Shown: one piece after another, positions 54,722-64,000 of the stretch
Position numbering within the stretch: position 1 is the stretch's first letter
Layout of the letters: the number at the start of each line of letters is the position of its first letter
Source: Lysinibacillus sphaericus
GTDB lineage: Bacteria > Bacillota > Bacilli > Bacillales_A > Planococcaceae
Reading direction: 5' to 3'
DNA: 64,000 nt
Assembly (NCBI RefSeq): GCF_006864135.1
Contig: NZ_SADV01000008.1
Location: forward strand, 62,001-126,000
Program-made: the position numbers and the translations under genes
The notes under the pieces: model-generated
What the model was told of the DNA's origin: nothing
Seen by the model: the letters and a program-made list of their open reading frames with translations, nothing else
Databases searched by the model: none

Positions 54722-56239
54722 ATGAGTTCTTTTGTACGGGGTACACTATTTTTAATGTTCGTAATTTTTTTATCGAAACTCTTTGGCTTCTTTTATAGAA
54801 TGCAGTTTATGCGTATCGCTGGTGAAGAGGCAGTCGGCATTTATATGACCGTCTATCCGGCGTTCATTTTCTTCATCTCACTCATTCAACTTGGACTACC
54901 TATCGCTGTGGCAAAAATTGTAGCAGAGTTACTAGCAAAAAACAAACGCGAGGGCATCTTTGGTGTTATGCGTACGGCTATACTTTGGTCATTTATTGGA
55001 ATGATCATCTTTATGCCGATTGTTGCACTTACAATACCATATATTTCGTCTACTCTTTTACATAATGAACAAACAACATTCACGCTTTGGATTGCACTCT
55101 TTGCTGTACCAGTGGCAGTTGGTTCTGGATTATTGCGCGCTTATTTACAGGGTATTGCGAAAATTACACCAACAGCTTGGTCTCAAATGATTGAACAAAT
55201 TATTCGCATTAGCTTCATCACATTTACACTGCCTTTTGTCGCTGCCTATGATAACGCTGCCGTTACAGCAGCCACTGCTATGGGTATTACGCTTCTAGCT
55301 GAAGTTGTTGCTTTCTTGTATTTGTGGATGCATTATATTGTCTCAAAGAAAAAATTATTGACACGGAAAAACAAAATCGAGGCTTATCCTGCCTCCCCGA
55401 TGTTGCGGATTGCCCTTCCTTCTGCAGGAAGCAGGCTATTTGGATCTTTTACTTGGTTTTTAGAGCCGATCATTTTTTTAAAGGCTTTAACAATGGCTGG
55501 ATTAACGGCCTCCGCAGCAACAATTTTATATGGGGTTATTTCGGGTGTACTAGTCCCACTATTATTATTCCCAGCCTTTGTATCTGCTGCACTTTCGATT
55601 GTCCTTATACCGGCTGTTAGTGATGCCGTTGCACGCCAGCATATACCACTCCTACAGGAACGCATTTCTGTATCATTGCGACTATCATCCTTAGTGGGCT
55701 GTGTGGCTGCTACGTACTTTTTCGTTCATGGAGACGACTTAGCTATAAAGCTCTTTCACTTACAAGAAAATCGTGGGTATGTGAAAATATTGGCCCCAAT
55801 TTTTTATTTTTATTATATACAAAGTCCATTGCATTCTATATTACAAGCAATCGGTGAGGCTCGTGCAGCAATGATGAACTCCATTTATGGTGGTCTTGGT
55901 AAACTCTTTGTTATGTTCGTACTTGCTTCTCAGCCTGGAATACAGGAAAAAGGTGCTGTTGTAGCAATTGGCTTTGGCGTTTTATTAACTTCATTCTTGC
56001 ATATTGCAACAGTAAGACAGCGCAAAAATTTGCGTGCTGGCTTTAGAATGTTTGTAGTGCCATATAGCTGCTTTATTGCTGTTTGTGTTACTCAGTATTT
56101 CCTGATGCAAATAATGCCACTGCCTTTTATTTTAAGTAGCTGTGTAACCTTGTTTTTACTATTTACTTTCTTACTATTTACCAATCAGTTGCGCATAACT
56201 GATTTGCGCTACCTTCGTAAGCTGGCCAAGAAAGTTTAA
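54722..56239 (+). CDS. spoVB: stage V sporulation protein B (lipid II flippase-like)
   Basis: A 505-aa MATE/MVF-like polysaccharide-transporter-family protein with about 14 membrane segments. It is needed for spore cortex synthesis, probably moving lipid-linked cortex precursors. It begins RGTLFLMFVIFLSKLFGFFY with YRMQFMRIAGEEAVG, the family signature. Divergent from comN, as in Bacillus. Its stop overlaps the end of the DUF421 gene by 4 bases. Confidence 0.93.
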   Translation: MSSFVRGTLFLMFVIFLSKLFGFFYRMQFMRIAGEEAVGIYMTVYPAFIFFISLIQLGLPIAVAKIVAELLAKNKREGIFGVMRTAILWSFIGMIIFMPIVALTIPYISSTLLHNEQTTFTLWIALFAVPVAVGSGLLRAYLQGIAKITPTAWSQMIEQIIRISFITFTLPFVAAYDNAAVTAATAMGITLLAEVVAFLYLWMHYIVSKKKLLTRKNKIEAYPASPMLRIALPSAGSRLFGSFTWFLEPIIFLKALTMAGLTASAATILYGVISGVLVPLLLFPAFVSAALSIVLIPAVSDAVARQHIPLLQERISVSLRLSSLVGCVAATYFFVHGDDLAIKLFHLQENRGYVKILAPIFYFYYIQSPLHSILQAIGEARAAMMNSIYGGLGKLFVMFVLASQPGIQEKGAVVAIGFGVLLTSFLHIATVRQRKNLRAGFRMFVVPYSCFIAVCVTQYFLMQIMPLPFILSSCVTLFLLFTFLLFTNQLRITDLRYLRKLAKKV

Positions 56240-56871
56240 GATTCTTTCAGCTGGATATGAAGCCGATCTTCCTCCCAAACACAAAAAAATACAGTGTTAC
56301 TATCCGTAATATTATTTTTAGCAAGCTCTGCCATTAACCAATCAGTATCTTTATGCAAGACCTTTAAATGCCTATCCTGAATATCACCGTCGATAATAAG
56401 TGGGTAAACAAATGCCTTTTCATCTTTTTGGTATACCGACAAATTGCCGGAGGGCTCTAGATAGGCATAAGCAATATCTGTAACGGAAGCATTTCCGTTT
56501 TCGCGTAATTGTTGACACAAATCATCTAAATTATAGCGTTGCTTGCGCATTTCACTTTCTAAAATGACACCATCTCTTATAAGCATTACTGGATCACCAT
56601 CAACTAGGTCACGGAATTTTTTATTTTTGAGTGAAATATATGCAGTTATTATTTGAATGAAAAACAATATGATGATTGGCAAAATTACATTAAATAATGG
56701 ACTTTCGAAATCATCAAGTGCAAATGCAGCAACCTCAGCCATTAAAATGGATACGACTAAATCGATTACAGACAATTCGCCGACCTCACGTTTACCCATT
56801 AAACGAAAAATTATTAGGATAAACACATATAAAAAGCATGTTCTAAAAATAATCGTAAAATATTCTTCCAT
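56236..56871 (-). CDS. DUF421 (YetF/YrbG-type) membrane protein
   Basis: A 211-aa protein. Three membrane segments (about 5-90) include FRLMGKREVGELSVIDLVVS, the DUF421 signature, and a cytoplasmic C-terminal domain follows with VMLIRDGVILESEMRKQRYN. Family members influence germination and spore properties in bacilli, though their biochemistry is unclear. The ATG at 56871 has GGGGGTGAC 3-5 bases upstream; the longer frame starts before it. It is convergent with spoVB and overlaps it by 4 bases, matching the Bacillus spoVB-yrbG pair. Confidence 0.88.
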   Translation of the reverse strand: MEEYFTIIFRTCFLYVFILIIFRLMGKREVGELSVIDLVVSILMAEVAAFALDDFESPLFNVILPIIILFFIQIITAYISLKNKKFRDLVDGDPVMLIRDGVILESEMRKQRYNLDDLCQQLRENGNASVTDIAYAYLEPSGNLSVYQKDEKAFVYPLIIDGDIQDRHLKVLHKDTDWLMAELAKNNITDSNTVFFCVWEEDRLHIQLKES

Positions 56872-56928
56872 GCAGTCACCCCCATACAATAAGGTGACCG
56901 TATACGTTACTTTTTATACAAAAAAGCC

Positions 56929-57004
56929 TTGTCAAAAATGAATTCTGCATTTTGACAAAGCTATAAATATGGTATAAGGCGTTGTCCGCTTTTTGGACAA
57001 CGCC
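56929..57004. terminator. two hairpins between the DUF421 gene and yajC
   Basis: The first is TTGTCAAAAATG (56929-56940) with CATTTTGACAA (to 56958). The second is a perfect 10-bp stem GGCGTTGTCC (56978-56987) and GGACAACGCC (56995-57004), followed by TTTAAG. Both could end transcripts from the yajC side. Confidence 0.6.
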
Positions 57005-57013
57005 TTTAAGATT

Positions 57014-57290
57014 AATTTCGCCTTGGCGCAATTGCGTCCGAATTTTGAATTGTGCAGGCACAATTCATTCCTTTGAAAATCCGTGACATCCGCCGTAGGC
57101 TTTAGACCAACGTGATGTTGGTCACTCAGTCGGTGTTACTGTCACTGTCGCACAAATAACTTGCCACAAGACGTGGCGTTCTTAGACTGAGTTCCTCTAT
57201 TTCAGTAGGTTTTTGGCATGCCCACGGAAAAGGAATCTCTACCCTATTCATCTCATTTTAAGATGCGGAAATTTTCTACTGAAAGAAGAT
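57014..57290. repeat. dispersed intergenic repeat block
   Basis: Contains AATTTCGCCTTGGCGCAATT (57014-57033), ATCCGTGACATCCGCCGTAG with GCTTTAG, ACCAACGTGATGTTGGTCAC (an internal palindrome) and CACTGTCGCACAAATAAC. No gene is plausible in this gap. Confidence 0.75.
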
Positions 57291-57295
57291 AAATA

Positions 57296-57559
57296 TTAGT
57301 TATTTACAATACGTCCGATTGCCTGACGATCAAATTTTACGCGCACATTGTCTGCGATTTTTAATGTTATAGTTGTGTCCTCAATTGAGTCAATCTCACC
57401 ATGTAAGCCACCGATTGTAATAACTTTATCTCCACGTTGCAAATTAGTCTGCATATTTTGTGTTTCCTGCTGTCTCTTTTTAGCAGGGCGGATTAAAATA
57501 AACCACATTGCAACGAACATGATTAAAATCATGATTAAGCCAGAATATTGTTCCATCAT
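57296..57559 (-). CDS. yajC: preprotein translocase subunit YajC
   Basis: An 87-aa protein with a single N-terminal membrane helix (about 7-24) and a cytoplasmic domain with the LQRGDKVITIGGLHGEI motif. It associates with SecDF. AAGGGGG precedes the ATG pair. It lies after tgt in the conserved order ruvA-ruvB-queA-tgt-yajC. Confidence 0.95.
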   Translation of the reverse strand: MMEQYSGLIMILIMFVAMWFILIRPAKKRQQETQNMQTNLQRGDKVITIGGLHGEIDSIEDTTITLKIADNVRVKFDRQAIGRIVNN

Positions 57560-57723
57560 TTTTGCCCCCTTTCCAATTCTTAATTAGTATAGACTATTCC
57601 ACCATAAAAAAGCGACGGACAAGCCCAAAATTTTTCTATATTACTAATATTTTTTCTAAGATAGACAATTTTTTGCTAGAAATATTCACATTTCACACAA
57701 ATTTACATGACTTTTTACTAATA

Positions 57724-58887
<1,164 letters not shown>

Positions 58888-58922
58888 TTATCTAAAGTAA
58901 AAACAGTACTCCGATTTTTTCT

Positions 58923-59966
58923 TTATTCTCCTTTTGGACGAATAAACATAGCATCACCAAAGCTAAAGAAACGATATTTTTCTTCTACAGCTTGATGATA
59001 TGCACTTAAAATTGTTTCTCTTGTTGCAAGCGTACTAACAAGCATTACAAGGGTAGACTTTGGTAAATGGAAGTTTGTGATTAAACCATCTACAATAGTA
59101 AATTCATATCCCGGATAAATGAAAATAGACGTCCAACCTTGTTCTGCTCGCACTTCGCCTTTATATTTAGAGCCGATAGTTTCTAGTGTACGTGTAGAGG
59201 TAGTACCAACTGCAATCACTTTTCCACCATTACTCTTTACTCGATTTATGATAGATGCGGTTTCTTCCGTTACACTATAAAATTCAGCATGCATTTCGTG
59301 ATTTTCAATTGAATCTACGCTTACGGGACGGAAAGTTCCAAGTCCCACATGTAAAGTGATAAATACAACTTCGACCCCTTTTGCTTTTACTTGCGCTAAT
59401 AATTCTTCTGTAAAATGCAAGCCTGCAGTTGGTGCTGCAGCTGAGCCACGCTCTTTTGCATAAACGGTTTGGTAACGATCCTTGTCCTCTAATTTTTCAC
59501 GAATATATGGAGGTAGTGGCATCTCACCAAGTTGCTCTAAAATTTCATAAAAAATCCCATTATATTTAAACTCAAATGTACGCCCACCATGATCAAGCTC
59601 TCCTGTACAAGTAGCTGTCAGTAAGCCATCTCCAAATGTTACAACTGTGCCGACTTTTACACGTTTGGCTGGTTTAACAAGTGTTTCCCATTCATCCGTA
59701 CCTGCCATTTGCTTTAATAGCAGTACTTCTATATGAGCACCCGTTTCCTCTTTAACGCCCATTAAACGAGCTGGTAAGACCCTTGTATCATTTAACACAA
59801 GGCAGTCTCCCGCTTGTAGCTCATCTAAAATATGAGCAAAATGATGATGCTCTACATTTTTCGAGCCTGGCGTCACTACCATTAAACGACTAGCTGTACG
59901 GTCCAAAAGTGGTGTTTGTGCAATAAGCTCTTCTGGCAATTCAAAATCAAAATCTTCTACACGCAT
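58923..59966 (-). CDS. queA: S-adenosylmethionine:tRNA ribosyltransferase-isomerase
   Basis: A 347-aa QueA that adds the ribosyl part of SAM to preQ1-tRNA to give epoxyqueuosine. Conserved segments are [33 protein letters not shown] and GTTSTRTLE. It lies 18 bases after ruvB and 54 before tgt, in one transcription unit. Confidence 0.97.
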   Translation of the reverse strand: MRVEDFDFELPEELIAQTPLLDRTASRLMVVTPGSKNVEHHHFAHILDELQAGDCLVLNDTRVLPARLMGVKEETGAHIEVLLLKQMAGTDEWETLVKPAKRVKVGTVVTFGDGLLTATCTGELDHGGRTFEFKYNGIFYEILEQLGEMPLPPYIREKLEDKDRYQTVYAKERGSAAAPTAGLHFTEELLAQVKAKGVEVVFITLHVGLGTFRPVSVDSIENHEMHAEFYSVTEETASIINRVKSNGGKVIAVGTTSTRTLETIGSKYKGEVRAEQGWTSIFIYPGYEFTIVDGLITNFHLPKSTLVMLVSTLATRETILSAYHQAVEEKYRFFSFGDAMFIRPKGE

Positions 59967-59983
59967 GAAAATACTTCCTTCTT

Positions 59984-60988
59984 CTAGGTTTGTTGGGGAT
60001 ATTCATATCCAAAATGTTCGTAAGCTGAATGTGTTGCCACACGTCCACGTGGCGTACGCTGTATAAAGCCAATTTGCATCAAATATGGCTCATACACATC
60101 TTCAATCGTTACACGTTCCTCGCCTATAGATGCTGCCAGCGTATCTAAGCCTACAGGGCCACCACGGAAGCGCTCAATCATATTGGTCACAAGTTTATGG
60201 TCAATATGGTCAAGCCCTCTAGGATCGACTTGTAATAGCTCAAGCGCTTGCTTAGCAAGTCCCTCCGTTATCATACCATCTCCGAGCACCTGTGCATAAT
60301 CTCGCACTCGTTTTAGCAAACGGTTAGCAATACGGGGTGTACCACGCGAGCGTGTCGCCATTTCAAGTGCTGCTACTTGCTCAATCTCAACAGCAAATAA
60401 ATGCGCACTACGTACAACAATTTCTGCAAGTGACGTATTATCATAATACTCTAACCTCAACAACACGCCAAAGCGATCTCTTAAAGGTGCTGATAATGCC
60501 CCAGCTCTTGTTGTTGCACCAACGAGTGTAAATGGCGGTAAATCAAGTCGTACAGAACGCGCTTCAGGGCCTTTACCAACGACAATATCTAAACAAAAAT
60601 CCTCCATCGCAGGATAAAGCACCTCTTCTATGGCACGAGGCAGGCGATGAATTTCATCGATAAATAGCACATCCCCTGGTTCCAGTGAGCTTAAAATAGC
60701 TGCTAAATCTCCAGGACGTTCGATCGCAGGGCCGCTAGTCATGCGCACATTGACATTCATTTCATTAGCAATAACAGCAGCTAATGTAGTTTTACCAAGT
60801 CCAGGCGGTCCATATAGCAGCACATGATCTAAACTTTCCTGACGAAGCTTTGCCGCTTCAATGAAAATTTGTAAATTCTCCTTGACCTTATGTTGACCAA
60901 TGTATTGTGCTAATCTTTGTGGCCGTAAAGATAATTCAAACTGTTCATCATAGCTACCTGCCTCACTAGCAATCATACGTTCAGACAT
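59984..60988 (-). CDS. ruvB: Holliday junction branch-migration ATPase RuvB
   Basis: A 334-aa AAA+ motor. Walker A is GPPGLGKTT (about 60-68), Walker B is FIDEIHRL, sensor I is GATTRAG, and a C-terminal winged helix ends FIQRTPRGR. It forms the hexamer that moves Holliday junctions with RuvA. It lies 19 bases after ruvA. Confidence 0.97.
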   Translation of the reverse strand: MSERMIASEAGSYDEQFELSLRPQRLAQYIGQHKVKENLQIFIEAAKLRQESLDHVLLYGPPGLGKTTLAAVIANEMNVNVRMTSGPAIERPGDLAAILSSLEPGDVLFIDEIHRLPRAIEEVLYPAMEDFCLDIVVGKGPEARSVRLDLPPFTLVGATTRAGALSAPLRDRFGVLLRLEYYDNTSLAEIVVRSAHLFAVEIEQVAALEMATRSRGTPRIANRLLKRVRDYAQVLGDGMITEGLAKQALELLQVDPRGLDHIDHKLVTNMIERFRGGPVGLDTLAASIGEERVTIEDVYEPYLMQIGFIQRTPRGRVATHSAYEHFGYEYPQQT

Positions 60989-61006
60989 GTACTTCCCCCC
61001 CTTTCA

Positions 61007-61627
61007 CTATTTTAACTTTAATAGCAATTGTAAAGCTTGTTTCATAAATGCATCTGTTGTTTCAAGCTTGTCATTTTCTTCGAGCTGTGGACGTATTTTT
61101 TCTAATTCTTTTTCAGAATAACCAAGTGCCATTAAGGCAAGAATAGCTTCTTCAAGCTCATGTTTATATGGATTCACACCAAATAACGGTAGCTCATCTT
61201 CTGTACTTGGTAGCTCAATAGTCTCCAACAATCCGCCAAGTTTACCTTTTAAATCTAGAATCATTTGACGTGCCGTTTTCTTACCCACACCAGGAAATTT
61301 CACTAAAAATGATTCATCTTCTCGTTCAATGGCACTGATAACCTGTTGCGGGTTCCCAGTAGCTAAAATAGCAAGTGCACCCTTCGGTCCAATTCCTGAC
61401 ACTAAAATAAGTTTACGAAACAGTTCTCGTTGATCTAAATTTGGAAAGCCATATAACACTTGTGCATCCTCACGTACATGCAAGTGAACAAAAATTTGTT
61501 GTTCAAGGGCCGATGTCCGGAACGCAAATGGATTTGGTGTATTTAGCTGCCAGCCAATCCCTTGTTGTTCAAGGACGATATACTCAGGAGTTATACGCTT
61601 TACTTGTCCTTTTAAATAATCATACAT
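61007..61627 (-). CDS. ruvA: Holliday junction DNA helicase RuvA
   Basis: A 206-aa RuvA. It has an N-terminal OB fold (starting MYDYLKGQVKRI), two helix-hairpin-helix motifs (VSGIGPKGALAIL and FPGVGKKTARQMI) and a C-terminal three-helix domain that binds RuvB. The ATG at 61627 has GTGAGGG 7-8 bases upstream; an in-frame start seven codons earlier lies before it. No bofC is adjacent. Confidence 0.95.
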   Translation of the reverse strand: MYDYLKGQVKRITPEYIVLEQQGIGWQLNTPNPFAFRTSALEQQIFVHLHVREDAQVLYGFPNLDQRELFRKLILVSGIGPKGALAILATGNPQQVISAIEREDESFLVKFPGVGKKTARQMILDLKGKLGGLLETIELPSTEDELPLFGVNPYKHELEEAILALMALGYSEKELEKIRPQLEENDKLETTDAFMKQALQLLLKLK

Positions 61628-61722
61628 TCTATAATCCCTCACAATCATCGTCTTCGATTATAGCATATTACGAACGAATGCTCGACTATAAGAAATAACA
61701 CAAGTAGTCGTTCACATAACAA

Positions 61723-61748
61723 AAATGACCGCCAAAAGACGGTCATTT
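61723..61748 (-). terminator. terminator of the APH-fold gene, overlapping its stop
   Basis: AAATGACCG (61723-61731) and CGGTCATTT (61740-61748), followed on the minus strand by TTGTTATG after a short T-run. The TGA stop (61745-61743) is part of the stem. Confidence 0.75.
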
Positions 61749-62540
61749 CTTTATCATTTTATCAATATCGTACCACAGTTTTGGCCAATATGTGAGGGCC
61801 CGTTTTGTAAATGGCACTAAATAATCTAAAAATACCAGTTGTTGATTTAATGGTAAATCCACTGCAAAAAGCCATTCACGTAATAGCTCATTTGGATATT
61901 TTAAACGATGTAGCTTTTTTTTATCTAATCGTTTCAACTCTGGTAGCTCAGCAAATATTTTACCAAGGTCATAATCTACGGCAGGTAATACACGATGTAA
62001 CCATAAAATGTATTCATCATCTGCTTCCCCAAGGTGAGCCAAATCAAAATCAATTAAACGTAATTCCCCATCTGAGCACCATAAAAAATTATGATGGACG
62101 ACATCTCCATGTAAAAGCGTTGTTTCTTTTTCAGCTACATCTTCCTGAGCGATTAGCTGTAACGATTTCTCACTATAATGTAAAATTTGATTGATTTCTT
62201 CTTTTGTTAAAAATGCACGAAATTCATTCCGTCTGCTTTTAAAACGCATATGACGCATTTGCCATTTTAAAAGCTGTGAATAGGTGTGCAAACCTGGCAC
62301 CCGCTGCCAAGCAATTTTTTTATGTGTATCATGTAATGTATTTAAGAGCTTTAGTGATTCCTTCCGATCCTTTTTATGTGCAAAATTAGCACTATGACTT
62401 CCTTCTTGCCAATCTTGCACGATTAAATACTCATCTTCACTTTTCATTAAAGGTAAGATTAGCGAGGGCTCCAGATGTCCAAGTCGTCGATGTATAGCCC
62501 TTACCTTTTCCGCTATTTCTATCTGCTTTGCTCGTTTCAC
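61743..62540 (-). CDS. APH-fold kinase-like protein, possibly spore-related
   Basis: A 265-aa phosphotransferase-family (APH/choline kinase fold) protein. It has the catalytic-loop motif LLHGDVVHHNFLW (about 142-154) and the metal motif LIDFDLAHLG (about 161-170). The N-terminal lobe is short and the usual glycine loop is not obvious, as in CotS/YutH/YsxE-like proteins of bacilli. Its place between ruvA and a SafA-like coat gene fits a spore role, but this is inference. No clear ribosome binding site is visible, and the start could be slightly different. Confidence 0.72.
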   Translation of the reverse strand: MKRAKQIEIAEKVRAIHRRLGHLEPSLILPLMKSEDEYLIVQDWQEGSHSANFAHKKDRKESLKLLNTLHDTHKKIAWQRVPGLHTYSQLLKWQMRHMRFKSRRNEFRAFLTKEEINQILHYSEKSLQLIAQEDVAEKETTLLHGDVVHHNFLWCSDGELRLIDFDLAHLGEADDEYILWLHRVLPAVDYDLGKIFAELPELKRLDKKKLHRLKYPNELLREWLFAVDLPLNQQLVFLDYLVPFTKRALTYWPKLWYDIDKMIKK

Positions 62541-62610
62541 AAAATAATTTTTGGATTGATATTTATACTTCCAAATATTAGGTTTTACTTCTTCAATGAT
62601 ATACGCTTTT

Positions 62611-63648
62611 TCACCATCGATAAGGCGTCATCCCGCCTGGAGAAAAATGCGGTGACATCCATGGTCCTACCGAAGCATGTGGCATATGGCAATGTGATGG
62701 ACATGGCATTGGGCATGGTGGTGGACATGGCGGTGGACAGTAACATGGGTCCATTTGCCACGTCGGCATCATGGCTGGTTGTGCATGACAACCACATGGC
62801 TGTTCCATTTCCGGCATTTGCTGATATTCAGGGCTCATAGGGAAGAATGGAGATGTACTAGATTCTAAGAAATCTCCCGCCCCAGCAACTTTTTCGCATC
62901 CCGTTTCACATGATGGTTGCTCTGGCATTGTATACGCCTCAACTTGCGGTTCCATAGGCATTGGCATTGGCATTGGCATCGGCATCGGCCAATACATATG
63001 ATGATGCACTGGCTGATGGCAGCTTGCACAATGTGGTACTGCAGGCATTTGTGGCATGATAAAAATCGGTTGCGGCATTGGTGCTGGTGGTGGCGCCTCC
63101 GGTTGGGCTACGGGCTGTGGTTGTATTTGAATTGGAGAAACATTTTGCTCTACACTTGGCATGACAACGTTTTGATTCCAGCTAAGCTCAACAGGCGCTG
63201 GCTGAGGCATCGGCATTGGCATTGGATAAGGAATTGGAATCATCTGTGGTTCTGGCATTGGTGGCGGTGGTACAATAATTGGTGGTGGCGTTGGTCTTTG
63301 CACCTCTTTTTCTTTAACGTGCCTTGTAGGTGACTCCTTGTGCATATGCTCTTTGTGCATGTGCTCCTTATGCCCCTCCCTATGGGATTCTCTCTGGCCT
63401 TCTCTATGTCCACCCTCTCTATGTCCTTCCCTATGTCCTTCCCTATGCATTCCCCAATCTGTTTCTCGATGATGTTCTCTATGTGGTTCTTTGTGTATTT
63501 TTTCAGGTAGGATAATTTCCATGCCCGGTACAATATAATCTGGATTAGCAAGATGGGCATTCAGCCGCTTTAAATCTTCAAACGAAACTCCGTACTCTTT
63601 CGCAATCTTCCACAACGTGTCTCCCTTTTGGACAATATGAATACGCAA
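62611..63648 (-). CDS. safA: SafA-like LysM spore coat protein
   Basis: A 345-aa protein. An N-terminal LysM domain (about 2-49, HIVQKGDTLWKIAKEYGVSF) binds cortex peptidoglycan. A His/Glu/Arg repeat tract (about 55-110, units such as EGHR and KEHMH) comes next. A long Pro/Met/Gln-rich region follows, with PMPMPMPQPAP and MPMPMPMPMPM, and then a Cys-containing C-terminus (CGCHAQP, CYCPPPCPPPCP). The start is TTG at 63648 with GGGAGG 6 bases upstream; a start ten codons earlier lies before that site. In Bacillus subtilis SafA organises the inner coat. The position near ruvAB and next to niaR matches. Confidence 0.85.
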   Translation of the reverse strand: MRIHIVQKGDTLWKIAKEYGVSFEDLKRLNAHLANPDYIVPGMEIILPEKIHKEPHREHHRETDWGMHREGHREGHREGGHREGQRESHREGHKEHMHKEHMHKESPTRHVKEKEVQRPTPPPIIVPPPPMPEPQMIPIPYPMPMPMPQPAPVELSWNQNVVMPSVEQNVSPIQIQPQPVAQPEAPPPAPMPQPIFIMPQMPAVPHCASCHQPVHHHMYWPMPMPMPMPMPMEPQVEAYTMPEQPSCETGCEKVAGAGDFLESSTSPFFPMSPEYQQMPEMEQPCGCHAQPAMMPTWQMDPCYCPPPCPPPCPMPCPSHCHMPHASVGPWMSPHFSPGGMTPYRW

Positions 63649-63788
63649 TTTTTTCCTCCCTTCCTCTCTTCGTATCATATGTTCAATGTTTCATTTGGAT
63701 ACAAAAATTTCACGCAGTTAGAAATGCTTCATGGTACACTAGTTTTAAGGAAAACTGCTTCCTTTATTACAAGCAGAGGTGATCTCTT

Positions 63789-64000
63789 ATGAAAAAAATG
63801 TTAGGCGAAGAACGCCGACTGCAACTCCTAGCACAACTAAAAAAAAGCGCAGCACCTATAACAGGGACGGACCTAGCTAAATTCGCTAATGTTTCTAGAC
63901 AAGTCATTGTCAATGATATGACATTATTAAAGGCTAGAAATGAACCTATTATTGCAACTAGCCAAGGATATCTTTATATGCATCAGGAACAATTACAGCA
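63789..64000 (+). CDS. niaR: NiaR-type transcriptional repressor, N-terminal part
   Basis: The first 70 codons of a regulator cut by the right edge. It begins MKKMLGEERRLQLLAQLKKS, followed by a helix-turn-helix (TGTDLAKFANVSRQVIVNDM) and a wing ending ATSQGYLYM. This matches NiaR (YrxA), the niacin-responsive repressor of NAD synthesis and niacin transport genes. AGAGGTGATC precedes the ATG. It is divergent from safA, as in Bacillus, where the nif/nad genes lie beyond. Confidence 0.85.
   Translation, partial: MKKMLGEERRLQLLAQLKKSAAPITGTDLAKFANVSRQVIVNDMTLLKARNEPIIATSQGYLYMHQEQLQ

Overview
The window is low-GC Firmicutes DNA from an endospore-forming, motile bacillus. Lysinibacillus or a close relative is the best guess (inference, not proven). 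The reasons are sporulation genes (spoVB, a SafA-like LysM coat protein), the Bacillus-type gene order recJ-apt / relA-dtd-amidase-hisS-aspS-6S RNA-tcdA and safA-ruvAB-queA-tgt-yajC-comN-secDF, and an amino-sugar PTS with its own HPr and Enzyme I.

Layout. 1-2.1 kb: three small proteins of unknown function (one cut by the left edge). 2.6-3.4 kb: tcdA. 3.9-14.3 kb: an amino-sugar / cell-wall-sugar salvage region with a BadF-type GlcNAc/MurNAc kinase, MupG phosphomuramidase, cellobiose-type PTS (IIC, IIA, IIB), an Eis-like acetyltransferase, ptsI, ptsH, a SIS-domain protein, the GntR repressor nagR and nagA. NagR-type operators precede both nagA and the PTS genes, and the PTS promoter also carries a cre-like site. 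14.4-15.1 kb: a repeat-truncated grpB remnant, then 6S RNA. 15.2-23.8 kb: aspS, hisS with a T-box leader, an SH3-amidase, a DUF2642-like protein, dtd and relA. 24.0-40.0 kb: an accessory block lying between relA and apt, which are usually adjacent in Bacillus. It holds psuG-psuK, an MFS/MarR pair, an IS110 remnant, an AT-rich RiPP-like cluster (29.2-38.3 kb) and a PhzF protein. 40.0-48.9 kb: apt, recJ and a tightly overlapping trpEDCFBA operon behind a T-box leader. 49.8-64 kb: a chemoreceptor, secDF, comN, spoVB, a DUF421 protein, yajC, tgt, queA, ruvBA, an APH-fold kinase, a SafA-like protein and the start of niaR.

The most interesting locus is at 29.2-38.3 kb. A 25-codon gene with a perfect ribosome binding site encodes a peptide with a lasso-like YxxP leader motif. 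It heads a minus-strand set, after a terminator hairpin, of CPBP membrane protease, ABC-2 exporter, pol-beta-type nucleotidyltransferase and stand-alone PqqD-like peptide-binding protein. A divergent plus-strand set encodes an NDK-like protein lacking the usual active-site lysine, an amino-acid-kinase-fold protein, a class III aminotransferase with a four-cysteine insert and a HAD phosphatase. No lasso cyclase/protease, radical SAM enzyme, lanthionine synthetase or YcaO is present, so the chemistry does not match a RiPP class I know.

A second theme is a family of dispersed intergenic repeats with shared modules. They occur in most gene-free gaps, truncate grpB, have expanded into a hexanucleotide microsatellite once, and sit inside the trp T-box leader.
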